Positions 1 to 10,095 of a stretch of 64,000 nucleotides of DNA are shown here, in pieces (the stretch's first letter is position 1; each line of letters begins with the position of its first letter). The position numbers were made by a program, and so were the translations under genes. Origin of the DNA: Aquabacterium commune (GTDB taxonomy: Bacteria > Pseudomonadota > Gammaproteobacteria > Burkholderiales > Burkholderiaceae_C); assembly GCF_004362855.1 (NCBI RefSeq), contig NZ_SNXW01000003.1:124001-188000 (forward strand), written 5' to 3'. Below the pieces are notes generated by a model. That model was not told the DNA's origin. It saw only the letters and a list, made by a program, of their open reading frames with translations, and did no database searches.

Positions 1-2282
1 ATCCAGTTGGCCGACAGCTTCACACGGGAGAGCTCAATCGGAGCTGCCAGCAAGTTGGTGATGGCCTCACCCACGGCCATGCGGCCCGAGGCGGGCGCGT
101 TGACCGAAGCCAGCGGCGTGCGCTCACCCATGGCCATGGCTTCGCCGGCGAAGCCTTGGAAGTCGGCCAGGGTCACGGCCACGTCGGCCACGGGCACCTG
201 CCAGGGGCCGACCATCTGGTCGCGGCTGTTCAAGCCACCCACGGTGCGGTCGCCGATGGTGATGAGGAAGCGCTTGCTGGCCACGGTCGGGTGACGCAGC
301 ACGTCGAAGGCGACCTTGTCCAGGGCCACGCCGGTCAAATCCAGCTGGCCGCCGTCCCAGGCCACGCGCTTGACGTCGCGGTGCATCTTGGGCGGCTTGC
401 CCAGCAGCACGTCCATGGGCATATCGACAGGCTTGTCGGCCTCGGGCTGCGTCGTGTCTTCCAGCACCAGGGCCAGGGCCTCGGTGGCCACGCCGATGAC
501 GCCGAAGGGGCAGCGCTCGCGCTCGGCCATGGCGGTGAAGATGGGCAGGCTCTCAGGCGCGATGGCCAGGACGTAGCGCTCCTGGCTCTCGTTGCACCAG
601 ATTTCCTTCGGCGCCATGCCCGACTCTTCCAGCGGCACCTGGCTCAGGTCGAAGCGCGCACCCTTGCCCGCGCCGTCCACCAGCTCGGGGAAGGCGTTGG
701 AGATGCCGCCCGCGCCCACGTCGTGGATGGCCAGGATGGGGTTGTTCGCGCCCAGGCCCCAGCAGTGGTTGATGACCTCTTGCGCGCGGCGCTCGATTTC
801 AGGGTTGCCGCGCTGCACCGAGTCAAAATCCAGTGCCGCGGAATTGGTGCCCGCCGCCATCGACGACGCCGCAGCGCCCGCCATGCCGATGCGCATGCCC
901 GGGCCGCCCAGCTGGATCAGCAGCGTGCCGGCGTCGAACACGACCTTCTTGGTCTGCTCGGCGCTGATGGTGCCGATGCCCCCGGCGATCATGATGGGCT
1001 TGTGGTAGCCACGGCGGATGGCGCCGGCGCCCTCGCCCACCGTCTGCTCGAACACGCGGAAGTAGCCGCCCAGGTTGGCGCGGCCGAATTCGTTGTTGAA
1101 CGCGGCGCCGCCCAGCGGGCCCTCGACCATGATCTGCAGCGGGCTGGCGATGTGCTCAGGCTTGCCAACGGGGTCTTGCTCCCACGGCTCGTTCGTGCCG
1201 GGCAAGTGCAGGTTGGACACCGAAAAGCCCGTCAGGCCCGATTTGGGGCGCGAGCCCCGGCCGGTGGCGCCTTCGTCGCGGATCTCGCCACCCGCGCCGG
1301 TCGAGGCGCCGGGGAACGGCGAAATCGCGGTCGGGTGGTTGTGCGTTTCCACCTTCATCAGCACATGGGCCAGCTCGTCGCGGGCCTGGTACTGCGGGGC
1401 GTTGGTGTAGCCGGCGGGCATCCATCGCTCGATGGCGTGGCCTTCCATCACGGAGGCGTTGTCGCTGTAAGCCACCACCGTGTGCTGGGGGTTGAGCTTC
1501 TCGGTGTTGCGGATCATGCCGAACATCGAGAGGTCTTGCGCCTGGCCGTCGATGGTGAATTGCGCATTGAAGATCTTGTGGCGGCAGTGCTCGGAGTTGG
1601 CCTGCGCGAACATGGTCAGCTCGACGTCGGTCGGGTTGCGCTTCAAGCCCGTGAAGGCGTTGACCAGGTACTCGATTTCGTCGTCCGACAAGGCCAGACC
1701 GAAGGTGACATTGGCCTCGTCCAGTGCTTTGCGGCCCTGGCCCAGCACATCGACGTGGGCCATCGGGGCGCCCTGCTTCTCGTCGAACAGGTGACGTGCG
1801 TCTTCGCGGCTGGGCAGCACGCTTTCGGTCATGCGGTCGTGCAACAAGGCGGCGATGGCCTGGCGGTCCTGCTCGGCCAGGGGCTTGGCGCCACCGCCGA
1901 AGCTGCCCATCAAGGCGCCCATGACACCGGCCTTGACCGCGATGCGGTACTCGGTGACGCGCTCGACGCGGCGGATGGCCAAACCACAGTTGTGGGCGAT
2001 GTCGGTGGCCTTGGAGGCCCAGGGCGAGACCGTGCCCAGGCGGGGCGCCACCACGATCAGCTCCCCCTCGCTGGTGCCGTCACAGGCGTCGCCATAAGTC
2101 AGCAGGGCCGCCAGCTTGTCCAGCTCGCCAGGCGGCAGGGCCTGGTCCAGCGCCACCCAGTGGACGAAACGGGCGTGCACGCCGCTGATCCGGGGGTTGA
2201 TGGCCTGCAGTTGGGGCAACAGGGCTTGGACTTGGTGGGGGGCCAGGGCGTTGCCGCCCTCGAAGTGCATCAGGGTGGACAT
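1..2282 (-). CDS. purL: Phosphoribosylformylglycinamidine synthase (FGAM synthase), C-terminus cut off by window edge
   Basis: Fourth step of de novo purine synthesis: converts FGAR, glutamine and ATP to FGAM in the cytoplasm. About 760 of the roughly 1,330 residues of the large single-chain enzyme are present; the glutamine amidotransferase end lies beyond the left edge. The minus-strand frame starts [17 protein letters not shown], a PurS-like N-terminus. It then shows the signatures [30 protein letters not shown] and [10 protein letters not shown] of the synthase domain. The ATG at 2282 is the first in frame with the family N-terminus. It is divergent from map with about 170 bp between them. 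guaA and guaB also lie in this window but not in an operon with it. Confidence 0.97.
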   Translation of the reverse strand, partial: MSTLMHFEGGNALAPHQVQALLPQLQAINPRISGVHARFVHWVALDQALPPGELDKLAALLTYGDACDGTSEGELIVVAPRLGTVSPWASKATDIAHNCGLAIRRVERVTEYRIAVKAGVMGALMGSFGGGAKPLAEQDRQAIAALLHDRMTESVLPSREDARHLFDEKQGAPMAHVDVLGQGRKALDEANVTFGLALSDDEIEYLVNAFTGLKRNPTDVELTMFAQANSEHCRHKIFNAQFTIDGQAQDLSMFGMIRNTEKLNPQHTVVAYSDNASVMEGHAIERWMPAGYTNAPQYQARDELAHVLMKVETHNHPTAISPFPGASTGAGGEIRDEGATGRGSRPKSGLTGFSVSNLHLPGTNEPWEQDPVGKPEHIASPLQIMVEGPLGGAAFNNEFGRANLGGYFRVFEQTVGEGAGAIRRGYHKPIMIAGGIGTISAEQTKKVVFDAGTLLIQLGGPGMRIGMAGAAASSMAAGTNSAALDFDSVQRGNPEIERRAQEVINHCWGLGANNPILAIHDVGAGGISNAFPELVDGAGKGARFDLSQVPLEESGMAPKEIWCNESQERYVLAIAPESLPIFTAMAERERCPFGVIGVATEALALVLEDTTQPEADKPVDMPMDVLLGKPPKMHRDVKRVAWDGGQLDLTGVALDKVAFDVLRHPTVASKRFLITIGDRTVGGLNSRDQMVGPWQVPVADVAVTLADFQGFAGEAMAMGERTPLASVNAPASGRMAVGEAITNLLAAPIELSRVKLSANW

Positions 2283-2450
2283 CGCGGGGGGGGTGCCGGT
2301 TGTGGAGCGTGCGGTCACGGCGGAGGGGCGGGAGCCTGCGTCGGAAAAACAGGGATTTTACCGGGGCTTGTCACCGAAACGACAAACTCGGGGCCAATGG
2401 CATGCCCACAAGCGCGTCAGGTGGCGCATGAATTACGGATAATCCCCTGC

Positions 2451-3296
2451 ATGAGCTTCACCATCAAATCCGGCGCCGAGATCGACGCCATGCGCGTCGC
2501 CTGCCGCCTGGCGTCCGAAGTGCTGGACTACCTCGAGCCCCTGATCCAGCCCGGCATCACCACCAAAGAGATCGACCGCCTGGCGCACGACTACATGGTC
2601 AACGTGCAGGGCACCGTGTCGGCCACGCTGAACTACCAGCCGCCGGGCCACGTGCCCTACCCCGCCTCGCTGTGCACCTCGGTCAACGAGGTGGTCTGCC
2701 ACGGTGTGCCCAACGAGGTGCCGTTGAAGTCGGGCGACATCGTCAACATCGACGTCACCGTCATCAAAGATGGCTGGTACGGCGACAACAGCCGCATGTA
2801 CCTGATCGGCAAACCCTCGATCGCAGCGGCCCGCCTGTGCCAGGTCACGTACGAATCGATGTGGAAGGGCATCGTCAAGGTCAAGCCGGGCGCGCGCCTG
2901 GGCGACATCGGCCATGCCATCCAGACCTTCGCCGAAAGCGCGGGCTTCTCGGTGGTGCGCGAGTACTGCGGCCACGGCATCGGTCAGAAGTTCCACGAAG
3001 ACCCGCAGATCCTGCACTACGGCCGTCCTGGCACGGGCCTGGAGTTGGTGCCAGGCATGATCTTCACCATCGAGCCCATGATCAACTTGGGCAAGCGCGA
3101 CATCAAGGAAGGCCGCAAGGGCGGCGTTCCCTACGACGGCTGGACCATCGTCACCAAGGACCGCTCGCTGTCGGCCCAATGGGAGCACACCGTGCTGGTC
3201 ACCGAGACCGGCTACGAGGTGCTGACCCTGTCGGCAGGCAGCCCCGCGACGCCCGGCTTCGTCACCGCCGTCGCCACCCCCGCCACCCCCGCCTGA
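2451..3296 (+). CDS. map: Type I methionine aminopeptidase
   Basis: Removes the initiator methionine from nascent proteins. The 281 residues start [21 protein letters not shown], aligning with the usual N-terminus of type Ia enzymes. The dinuclear-metal site is complete: [14 protein letters not shown] supplies two Asp, GHGIG the His, TIEPM and QWEHT the two Glu. The C-terminus carries a short Ala/Pro-rich tail (about 20 residues) beyond the usual fold. No Shine-Dalgarno sequence is visible and a GATAAT hexamer lies only 7 nt upstream of the ATG, so the mRNA may be nearly leaderless (inference). The stop codon overlaps the glnD start by one base, indicating translational coupling. Confidence 0.96.
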   Translation: MSFTIKSGAEIDAMRVACRLASEVLDYLEPLIQPGITTKEIDRLAHDYMVNVQGTVSATLNYQPPGHVPYPASLCTSVNEVVCHGVPNEVPLKSGDIVNIDVTVIKDGWYGDNSRMYLIGKPSIAAARLCQVTYESMWKGIVKVKPGARLGDIGHAIQTFAESAGFSVVREYCGHGIGQKFHEDPQILHYGRPGTGLELVPGMIFTIEPMINLGKRDIKEGRKGGVPYDGWTIVTKDRSLSAQWEHTVLVTETGYEVLTLSAGSPATPGFVTAVATPATPA

Positions 3297-5890
3297 TGGC
3301 CGTGGACGTCGGCACCCTGCGTGCGCAGTTCCGCGCAGACAAGGCCGCCCTGGTCGCGCAGTTCCAGCACAGCCGCCCGAGCACCTCGTCGGCCACGCGC
3401 TTGCTGACGCACCTGGCGCGGCTGGTGGACCGCACCCTGCACACCCTGTGGGACGCCCACGCCATGCCCCGCGGCGCCGCCCTGGTGGCGGTCGGCGGCT
3501 ATGGCCGCGGTGAGCTCTTCCCCTCCTCTGACATCGACGTGCTGCTGCTCATGCCGCTGTCGCCCTCGGTGGCGGGCGACGAGAGCCTGGCGCCGGCACT
3601 GGAAAGCTTCATCAGCGCCTGCTGGGACATCGGCCTGGAGATCGGCTCCAGCGTGCGCACCGTCGCGGAGTGCAGCGAAGAGGCCATGCGCGACGTCACG
3701 GTGCAGACCTCGCTGCTGGAGTCGCGCTTCCTGTGCGGCTCGCGCGCCCGTTTCGAGGAGCTGGAGCGCGCCACCCGAGAGCACCTCGACGTGCCGGCCT
3801 TCGTCACCGCGAAGATGCTGGAAATGCGCCAGCGCCACACCAAGCACGAGGACACGCCCTACGCCCTGGAGCCGAACTGCAAGGAAAGCCCTGGCGGCCT
3901 GCGCGACCTGCAGGTGGTGATCTGGCTGGCACGCGCCGCCAAGCTGGGCCGCAGCTGGCACGAGCTGGCCCGCAATGGCCTCATCACCGCCTTCGAAGCC
4001 CGCCAGCTGCAGCGCAACGAGGGCACGCTCAAGCTCATCCGCGCCCGCCTGCACCAGATCGCCGGCCGCCGCGAAGACCGCCTGGTGTTCGACCTGCAGA
4101 CCGCCGTGGCCGAAAGCTTCGGCTACACGAACACGCCGGCCCTGCGCGCCTCCGAGGTGCTGATGCGGCGCTACTACTGGGCCGCCAAGGCGGTGACCCA
4201 GCTCAACCAGATCCTCATCCTCAACATCGAAGAACGCGTGCAGGGCAGCACCGACGCGCCCATGCGCCCCATCGACGCGCGCTTCTTCGACCGCGGCGGC
4301 TACCTCGAAGTCGCCAGCGACGACCTCTACCAGCGCGACCCGCACGCCATCCTGGCCACCTTCCTGACGCTGCAGGAACAAGACGGTGCGCTCAAGGGCC
4401 TGTCAGCCCGCACCCTGCGCGCGCTCTACAACGCCCGCGACCTGATGGACGGCGCCTTCCGCCGCGACCCGGTCAACCGGGCCACCTTCATGTCCATCCT
4501 GCAGCAGCCGGCCGGCCAGACCCGCGTGATGCGCCTGCTCAACCAGACCTCGGTGCTGGGCCGCTACCTCTGGGTGTTCCGCCGCATCGTCGGGCAGATG
4601 CAGCACGACCTCTTCCACGTCTATACCGTGGACCAGCACATCCTGATGGTGGTGCGCAATGTGCGGCGTTTCTTCATCCCGGAGCACGCCCACGAATACC
4701 CCTTCTGCACGCAGCTGGCCGCGCAGTTCGACAAGCCCTGGCTGCTCTACATCGCCGCCCTCTTCCACGACGTGGCCAAGGGTCGCGGCGGCGACCACTC
4801 CGACCTGGGCAAGGTCGAGGTGCGGCGCTTCTGCAAAGACCACGGCATCGACAGCGATGACACCAAGCTCGCCGAGTTCCTGGTGGGCGAGCACCTGACC
4901 ATGTCGCGCGTGGCGCAGAAGGAAGACCTGTCCGACCCGGACGTCATCCAGGCCTTCGCCAAGCGCGTCGGCAACGAGCGCACGCTGACCGCGCTTTACC
5001 TGCTGACCGTGGCCGACATCCGCGGCACCAGCCCCAAGGTCTGGAACGCCTGGAAGGGCAAGCTGCTCGAAGACCTGTACCGGCTCACGCTGCGGGCCCT
5101 GGGCGGCGCCCGCCCGCACATGGACGCCGAAATCGAATCGCGCAAGCAGCAGGCCCGCCAGAGCCTGGCGCTCTACTACATGCCGCCGAACATCGAGGTG
5201 CCGCTGTGGAAGACGCTGGACATCAGCTACTTCGCGCGCCACGATGCGCCAGACATCGCCTGGCACACCCGCATGCTGTGGCGCCATGTGGAAACCGACA
5301 AGCCCGTGGTGGCCGCGCGCCTGTCGCCCGTGGGCGAAGGCCTGCAGGTGCTGGTGTACGCGCCCGACCGCCCGGACGTGTTCGCGCGCATTTGCGGCTA
5401 CTTCGACCGCGCCAGTTTCACCATCCAGGACGCCCGCATCCACACCTCGGTGACCGGCTATGCGCTGGACACCTTCCAGATCCTGGCCTCCGACCCGCTG
5501 CGCTTCGAAGGTGTGCACTACCGCGACATGATCGCCCTGGTCGAGAACCAGCTGGCCGAAGCCGTGTCCTCTGACAAACCGCTGCACGAGCCCGCCAAGG
5601 GGCGGCAGTCGCGCCGCGTGCGCTCTTTCCCGATCGCGCCGCGCGTCAGCCTGCGCCCCGACGAGCGCGCCCAGCGCTGGCTGCTGACGGTGTCGGCCTC
5701 GGACCGCTCCGGCCTGCTCTACGTGATCGCGCGCACCCTGGCCCGCCATGGCGTCAACGTGCAACTGGCCAAGGTCAGCACCCTGGGCGAACGTGTGGAA
5801 GACACCTTCCTGGTGACGGGCGATGCCCTGCGCCAGGACAAGCAGCAGCTCACCATCGAGACGGAATTGCTGGACGTGCTGGCGGCCTGA
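3296..5890 (+). CDS. glnD: [Protein-PII] uridylyltransferase / uridylyl-removing enzyme
   Basis: Senses glutamine and uridylylates or de-uridylylates the PII proteins, setting glutamine synthetase activity and nitrogen gene expression. It has 864 residues, the normal length. In order: the nucleotidyltransferase motif [16 protein letters not shown] (residues 67-82, catalytic D79 and D81); a GlnD helical linker with [13 protein letters not shown]; the HD domain with [13 protein letters not shown] (H491, D492) for deuridylylation; and two C-terminal ACT domains (about 690-860). The start ATG lies in a TGATG overlap with the map stop, so the longer upstream open frame is not used. Confidence 0.97.
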   Translation: MAVDVGTLRAQFRADKAALVAQFQHSRPSTSSATRLLTHLARLVDRTLHTLWDAHAMPRGAALVAVGGYGRGELFPSSDIDVLLLMPLSPSVAGDESLAPALESFISACWDIGLEIGSSVRTVAECSEEAMRDVTVQTSLLESRFLCGSRARFEELERATREHLDVPAFVTAKMLEMRQRHTKHEDTPYALEPNCKESPGGLRDLQVVIWLARAAKLGRSWHELARNGLITAFEARQLQRNEGTLKLIRARLHQIAGRREDRLVFDLQTAVAESFGYTNTPALRASEVLMRRYYWAAKAVTQLNQILILNIEERVQGSTDAPMRPIDARFFDRGGYLEVASDDLYQRDPHAILATFLTLQEQDGALKGLSARTLRALYNARDLMDGAFRRDPVNRATFMSILQQPAGQTRVMRLLNQTSVLGRYLWVFRRIVGQMQHDLFHVYTVDQHILMVVRNVRRFFIPEHAHEYPFCTQLAAQFDKPWLLYIAALFHDVAKGRGGDHSDLGKVEVRRFCKDHGIDSDDTKLAEFLVGEHLTMSRVAQKEDLSDPDVIQAFAKRVGNERTLTALYLLTVADIRGTSPKVWNAWKGKLLEDLYRLTLRALGGARPHMDAEIESRKQQARQSLALYYMPPNIEVPLWKTLDISYFARHDAPDIAWHTRMLWRHVETDKPVVAARLSPVGEGLQVLVYAPDRPDVFARICGYFDRASFTIQDARIHTSVTGYALDTFQILASDPLRFEGVHYRDMIALVENQLAEAVSSDKPLHEPAKGRQSRRVRSFPIAPRVSLRPDERAQRWLLTVSASDRSGLLYVIARTLARHGVNVQLAKVSTLGERVEDTFLVTGDALRQDKQQLTIETELLDVLAA

Positions 5891-5899
5891 AGCCCGTCC

Positions 5900-5923
5900 A
5901 GAGCCGCGCTCAAGCGGGCTCTT
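5900..5923. terminator. Hairpin between convergent glnD and the DUF465 gene
   Basis: AGAGCC and GGCTCT arms enclose a GC-rich loop, with a short T-run (CTTT) on the plus side. It overlaps the last codons of the minus-strand gene, so it may end transcription from either direction. The T-tract is poor. Confidence 0.35.
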
Positions 5924-6113
5924 TGGGGTCCAGCAGGAGTTCCAGCGTGGCGATCTGGTCGCGCAGGGCCAGGCGGCGCTTCTTGAGACGGCGCACGGCC
6001 AGCTCGTCCAGGGGGCTTTGCTCGGCAGCGCGGTCGATCAGGCTGTCAAGGTCTGCGTGCTCCATCCGCAGTTCGATCAGGCGGCGGTGCGGGGAATGCA
6101 GGTTTTCTGTCAT
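5910..6113 (-). CDS. YdcH-family (DUF465) small coiled-coil protein
   Basis: A 67-residue charged protein, MTENLHSPHRRLIELRMEHA then DLDSLIDRAAEQSPLDELAV. It has the heptad-like Leu/Arg pattern and the terminal RRLKKRRLALRDQI segment of the DUF465/YdcH family. The family forms short helical hairpins; its molecular role is not established. It is convergent with glnD and its promoter would lie in the 119 bp shared with the divergent phosphatase gene. There is no signal peptide or Cys residue. Confidence 0.85.
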   Translation of the reverse strand: MTENLHSPHRRLIELRMEHADLDSLIDRAAEQSPLDELAVRRLKKRRLALRDQIATLELLLDPKEPA

Positions 6114-6232
6114 CGGGGACGCCTGGGGCCCATGTCATGGTGGTTCTGGAGCGTGAGCCAAGGGGCAAACCCCGGCAGTTCATCTGCTTGCGCGTGGTCA
6201 GAACCGGGCTCCGAGGGATTATAGTTTTCTCC

Positions 6233-7000
6233 ATGATCGCAGCACCCTCCCGTTTCCGTCTGGTGGCAGCCACGGGCCTCCACCGCGGAGACCGACCGTA
6301 CCAGCAGGACCAGGTCGAAGTCATCCCGCACCCCCGCGTGCCGGGTTGCCTGCTGGGCGTGGTGGCCGATGGCATGGGGGGCAAAAGCGGAGGTCGCAAA
6401 GCCGCCGACCAGGTCGTGATGACCGCCCGCCAGGTCTTCGACCGCTACATCCCCTCGCAGGAAAGCTCGGAGCAGGCGCTGCGCCAGACGGTGCACGAGG
6501 CGCACCTGATGATCAAGCTGACGGCGCTGGCCTTCGAGGAAGAGCCCCACAGCACCGTGGGCGCTTTCATCGTCAACCCCGACCTCTCGGCCTGCCTGGC
6601 CCATGCAGGCGACACCCGCATTTACCACTTCCACGGGCCCGAAATGGTCTATCGCACCGAAGACCATTCCTTCGTGCAGCGCCTGGTCAACGAGGGCCAG
6701 ATCACCGAGGAAGAGGCCAACGTCCACCCGCAGTCCAACCTGCTGACGGGCTGCCTGGGCACCCAGACCGACCCACCGCTGGCCATCAAGCGCATCACGC
6801 GCATGGAAATCGGTGACACGCTGATGGCCTGCTCCGACGGCCTGTGGCACTACTTCACGCCCAAGGAGCTGGGCGCCATCGTCCACACCCTGCCCCCGCG
6901 TGAAGCGGCGGAAATGCTGGTGGGCAAGGCGCGCTACCGGGCGCGCCAGGGCGGTGACAACCTCTCGCTGGCGCTGGTGCGGGTGGAAGCCCTGGGCTGA
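6233..7000 (+). CDS. PP2C-family serine/threonine protein phosphatase
   Basis: A 255-residue stand-alone PP2C (PPM) catalytic domain, predicted to dephosphorylate Ser/Thr phosphoproteins with two metal ions. Visible motifs are GDRPYQQDQ near residue 20, VVADGMGGKSGG (about 43-54, metal-binding Asp46), HAGDTRIYHF, the PQSNLLTGCLG flap, CSDGLWHYF and RQGGDNLSLALV at the end. The start ATG (MIAAPSRFRLVAATGLHRGD) fits the family N-terminus; the longer upstream frame is unsupported. No kinase gene is adjacent, so its substrate is unknown. An FHA-domain protein lies about 19 kb away, but a link is only speculation. Confidence 0.9.
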   Translation: MIAAPSRFRLVAATGLHRGDRPYQQDQVEVIPHPRVPGCLLGVVADGMGGKSGGRKAADQVVMTARQVFDRYIPSQESSEQALRQTVHEAHLMIKLTALAFEEEPHSTVGAFIVNPDLSACLAHAGDTRIYHFHGPEMVYRTEDHSFVQRLVNEGQITEEEANVHPQSNLLTGCLGTQTDPPLAIKRITRMEIGDTLMACSDGLWHYFTPKELGAIVHTLPPREAAEMLVGKARYRARQGGDNLSLALVRVEALG

Positions 7001-7001
7001 C

Positions 7002-7025
7002 GGACCGGGCCAGCGCTGGCCGTCC
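7002..7025. terminator. Strong palindromic hairpin between convergent PP2C and zapE genes
   Basis: A perfect 14-bp palindrome, GGCCAGCGCTGGCC (7008-7021), is flanked by GGAC and GTCC, extending the stem. It fills the whole 25-bp gap between two convergent stops, which suggests a bidirectional transcription barrier. There is no T-tract on either side, so it is not a textbook intrinsic terminator. Confidence 0.45.
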
Positions 7026-8138
7026 TCAGGTGATCGACGTGTCCACGATGCGCCGCTCTTCGCCCAGGTACTCCTTGGACTGCATCTCGTTGAGGCGCGA
7101 GACCGTGCGCGGGAATTCGTGCGACATCGGGCCCTCCACGTACAACTGCTCTGGAGGCACCGCCGCAGAGATCACCAGCTTGCAGCGGCGGTCGTAGAGC
7201 ACGTCCACCAGCCAGGTGAAACGCCGCGCCTCGGAGGCCAGGCGCACCGGCATCTCCGGCACGTCGCTGAGCAAGATGGTGTGGAAGCGCGAAGCCAGTT
7301 CCAGATAGTCGTTCTGCGAACGCGGTCCGCCGCACAGCGTGTGGAAGTCGAACCAGACCACCCCCCCAGCGCGGCGCTTGGCCTTGAGCACGCGGTGCTC
7401 GATGTTCAGGCTCGGGTCTTCGTCGGCCTGCTCCGCCAGGTTGCTGAAGATGGCGTCCATCTCGCGGGTGGTGTCGTCGTTGAGCGGCGACAGGTACAGG
7501 CGCGCCAGCTCCAGCGTGCGGCGGCGGTAGTCGTTGCCCGCATCGACGTTGATGACCTCCAGCTGGCCCTTCAGCAGCTCGATGGCCGGCAGGATGCGGT
7601 CGCGGTGCAAGCCATTGGGGTAGAGCCCGTCCGGGTGGAAGTTCGAGGTCGTGACGATGCTCATGCGGTTGCGGAACATGGCGTCCAGCAGGCGGTGCAG
7701 GATCATTGCGTCGGTCACATCGGCCACGTGGAACTCATCGAAGCAGATCAGGCGGTGCTTGCGCGACATCTTCTTCGCCAGCACGTCCAGCGGGTCCTGC
7801 ACGCCCTTGAGCTCGTGCAACTGGCGGTGCACTTCGCGCATGAACTCGTGGAAGTGCAGGCGCGTTTTGCGCTCCAGCGGGACGGCGTTGTAGAAGCAGT
7901 CCATGATGAAGCTCTTGCCCCGCCCCACGCCGCCGTACATGTACACGCCCTTGGGCAGGTCCGGGTAGCGCAGCATCTTGGTCAGCGCGTTGCTGCGTTT
8001 GGCCTTGTAGTTGGCCCACTCGTCCTGGCAGCGTTGCAGGGCCGCGATGCCCTTGCGCTGTGCGTCATCGGCCTTGTAGCCGCGCTCGGCCAGGCTCTGT
8101 TCGTAGAGGTCGGTGACGGATTGTGTGTAGGCGGGCAT
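7026..8138 (-). CDS. zapE: ZapE/AFG1-family ATPase (cell division protein ZapE)
   Basis: A 370-residue AAA-type P-loop ATPase of the AFG1/ZapE family, which in E. coli associates with the Z-ring. The Walker A motif is GGVGRGKSFIMD (residues 69-80) and Walker B is LICFDEFHVADVTDA; then follow the sensor-like TSNFHPDGLYPNGL and the family signature RRFTWLVDVLYD. I placed the start at the ATG giving MPAYTQSVTDLYEQ because the frame upstream offers only a TTG with no better ribosome site. No membrane segment is seen. It lies just downstream of lpdA, on the same strand, beyond a terminator. Confidence 0.9.
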   Translation of the reverse strand: MPAYTQSVTDLYEQSLAERGYKADDAQRKGIAALQRCQDEWANYKAKRSNALTKMLRYPDLPKGVYMYGGVGRGKSFIMDCFYNAVPLERKTRLHFHEFMREVHRQLHELKGVQDPLDVLAKKMSRKHRLICFDEFHVADVTDAMILHRLLDAMFRNRMSIVTTSNFHPDGLYPNGLHRDRILPAIELLKGQLEVINVDAGNDYRRRTLELARLYLSPLNDDTTREMDAIFSNLAEQADEDPSLNIEHRVLKAKRRAGGVVWFDFHTLCGGPRSQNDYLELASRFHTILLSDVPEMPVRLASEARRFTWLVDVLYDRRCKLVISAAVPPEQLYVEGPMSHEFPRTVSRLNEMQSKEYLGEERRIVDTSIT

Positions 8139-8172
8139 GGTGAAGCGGCTTTGAACCAGGGTGTCGGCGGCC

Positions 8173-8202
8173 AAAAAGCAAAGGGGCAGCCCAGGCCGCC
8201 CC
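8173..8202 (-). terminator. Rho-independent terminator of the sucA-sucB-lpdA operon
   Basis: Read on the minus strand, GGGGCGGCCTGGGCTGCCCC folds into a GC-rich stem with one mismatch and is followed by TTTGCTTTTT. It sits 25-54 bp past the lpdA stop. Confidence 0.75.
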
Positions 8203-8226
8203 TTCTCACTTTAGCGGAGGAAGACT

Positions 8227-9666
8227 TCAGAAGTTCAGCGTGCGCTTGTCGATGGCCAGCGCGGCTTCCTTGGTGGCTTCGCTCAGGCTGGGGTGCGCGT
8301 GGCAGATGCGGGCGATGTCTTCGGCGCTGGCCTTGAAGGCCATGGCCACCACCGCTTCCGAAATCAACTCGCTGGCGTACGGACCGATGATGTGGACGCC
8401 CAGGATCTCGTCGGTGTTGGCATCGGCCAGGAACTTGACGAAGCCGTTGGTGTCACCCAGCGCACGGGCGCGGCCGTTCGCAATGAAGGGGAAGGAACCG
8501 GCCTTGTAGGACCGGCCCTCCGCTTTCAGCGCCTGTTCGGTTTTGCCGACCCAGGCGATCTCCGGGCTGGTGTAGATCACCCAGGGGATGATGTCGAAGT
8601 CCACGTGGCCATGCTGACCGGCGATCCGCTCGGCCACCGCCACACCCTCTTCTTCTGCCTTGTGCGCCAGCATCGGGCCGCGGACCACATCACCCACCGC
8701 CCACACATGGGGCAGGTTGGTCTGGCAGTCGGCGTTCACCACGATGGCGCCACGTTCGTCCAGCTGCAAGCCCACGCCTTCGGCATTCAGGCCGATGGTG
8801 TTGGGAACGCGGCCGATGGAGACGATCAGCTTGTCGCACTCCAGGATTTGTTCTGCGCCAGCAGCGTCGGTGTATGCCACGCTGACGCCGGTCGCCTTGC
8901 CCTTCTTGGTCGTCTTGATCTCGCCGATCTTCACGCCCAGCTGCAGCTTCAGGCCTTGCTTGGTGAACAGCTTCTGGGCTTCCTTGGCGACCTGCTCGTC
9001 CACGCCACCGAGGAAGGTCGGCATGGCTTCGAGCACGGTGACATCGGCACCCAGGCGGCGCCAGACCGAGCCCATCTCCAGGCCGATGACGCCCGAGCCG
9101 ATCACGCCCAGCTTCTTCGGCGCTTCGCCCAGCGCCAATGCGCCGTCGTTGGACAGGATGAGCTTTTCGTCGAAGGGCACACCGGCCAGCTGGCGGGCGT
9201 TCGAACCCGTGGCGATGACCACGTGCTTGGCAGTCAGGGTGTCGGGCTTGTCGCCAGTCACGGCCACTTCGTACTGGCCATCGACCGCCTTGGCGAAAGA
9301 GCCTCGGCCATGGAAGAAGCTGACCTTGTTCTTCTTGAACAGGTAAAGGATGCCGTCGTTGTTCTGCTTCACGACGGTGTCCTTGCGGGCGACCATCTTG
9401 GCCACGTCGATGGACAGGTTGTCCATCGAGATGCCGTGGTCAGCGAAGTGGTGGGCCGCGTGCTCGTAGTGCTCTGATGACTGCAGCAGCGCCTTGGATG
9501 GGATGCAACCCACGTTGGTGCAGGTGCCGCCGGGGGCTGCGCCGCCCTTGGCGTTCTTCCACTCGTCGATGCAGGCGACCTTGAAGCCCAGCTGGGCCGC
9601 GCGGATGGCCGCGATGTAGCCGCCGGGGCCGGCGCCGATGACGATGACGTCGAATTGATGGGACAT
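8227..9666 (-). CDS. lpdA: Dihydrolipoyl dehydrogenase (E3)
   Basis: FAD-dependent E3 subunit that reoxidises dihydrolipoamide on the SucB protein (and possibly other 2-oxoacid dehydrogenases) with NAD+. The 479 residues begin MSHQFDVIVIGAGPGGYIAA (FAD-binding Rossmann motif). The redox-active disulfide is in GGTCTNVGCIPSK (C49, C54), the NAD motif is GSGVIGLEMGSVW, and HAHPSLSE near the C-terminus gives the catalytic His/Glu pair. It is the last gene of the 2-oxoglutarate dehydrogenase operon, 24 bp after the SHOCT-PspC gene. Confidence 0.97.
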   Translation of the reverse strand: MSHQFDVIVIGAGPGGYIAAIRAAQLGFKVACIDEWKNAKGGAAPGGTCTNVGCIPSKALLQSSEHYEHAAHHFADHGISMDNLSIDVAKMVARKDTVVKQNNDGILYLFKKNKVSFFHGRGSFAKAVDGQYEVAVTGDKPDTLTAKHVVIATGSNARQLAGVPFDEKLILSNDGALALGEAPKKLGVIGSGVIGLEMGSVWRRLGADVTVLEAMPTFLGGVDEQVAKEAQKLFTKQGLKLQLGVKIGEIKTTKKGKATGVSVAYTDAAGAEQILECDKLIVSIGRVPNTIGLNAEGVGLQLDERGAIVVNADCQTNLPHVWAVGDVVRGPMLAHKAEEEGVAVAERIAGQHGHVDFDIIPWVIYTSPEIAWVGKTEQALKAEGRSYKAGSFPFIANGRARALGDTNGFVKFLADANTDEILGVHIIGPYASELISEAVVAMAFKASAEDIARICHAHPSLSEATKEAALAIDKRTLNF

Positions 9667-9690
9667 GGTTGTGTGTCTTTCAGGCCGTGG

Positions 9691-10017
9691 TCACTCTTCG
9701 GGCACGAAGATCCACAGCAGGATGTAGAAGATGAGGCCCGTGCCCCACAGCAGGAACAGCAAGGTGAAGGCCAGGCGCACCAGCCAGGACTCGACGCCCA
9801 GCATGCGCGCCAGGCCGCCGCACACGCCACCCAGCCAGCGGTCGTCGCGCACGCGGCGCAGCGCCGTGTCGGGCAGCGAGGGCGGTGTCGCGGCAACAGG
9901 CACCGTGGGCTCAAAGCCATCCACCAGGCGCGCCTTGAGCTTGAGGAACTCCTCGTGCGTGATCACGCCGCGCTCTTGCAGCGTGCTCAGCTTGTCGAGT
10001 TCATCGGCGATGGACAT
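9691..10017 (-). CDS. SHOCT-PspC domain membrane protein
   Basis: A 108-residue protein. Residues 1-32 (MSIADELDKLSTLQERGVIT...) match the SHOCT short-domain pattern of LxxLxxxGxITxEEFxxxKxxLL. Residues 53-108 match PspC: RDDRWLGGVCGGLARMLG followed by a hydrophobic membrane segment ending WIFVPEE. PspC proteins act in envelope stress in enterobacteria, but no pspA is nearby. Its place between sucB and lpdA is odd; it is co-directional and only 24 bp from lpdA. I chose the ATG giving MSIADELDK because the longer frame has no family N-terminus. Confidence 0.85.
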   Translation of the reverse strand: MSIADELDKLSTLQERGVITHEEFLKLKARLVDGFEPTVPVAATPPSLPDTALRRVRDDRWLGGVCGGLARMLGVESWLVRLAFTLLFLLWGTGLIFYILLWIFVPEE

Positions 10018-10095
10018 GGCTTGGGGAAGATCCTTGTGGGGCGGGAATGCAAGTCCGAGCGGTCCCTCGTGAGGACCGCCCGGCCGCAAAACTCA

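Noticed and set aside
156-2450. Long plus-strand open frame opposite purL running into map
   Set aside because: It is the complement of the purL gene; high G+C leaves few stops. Only the map part (from 2451) has family sequence.
7008-7021. Palindrome as a regulator operator
   Set aside because: It sits between two convergent stops, where a transcription barrier is more likely than an operator.
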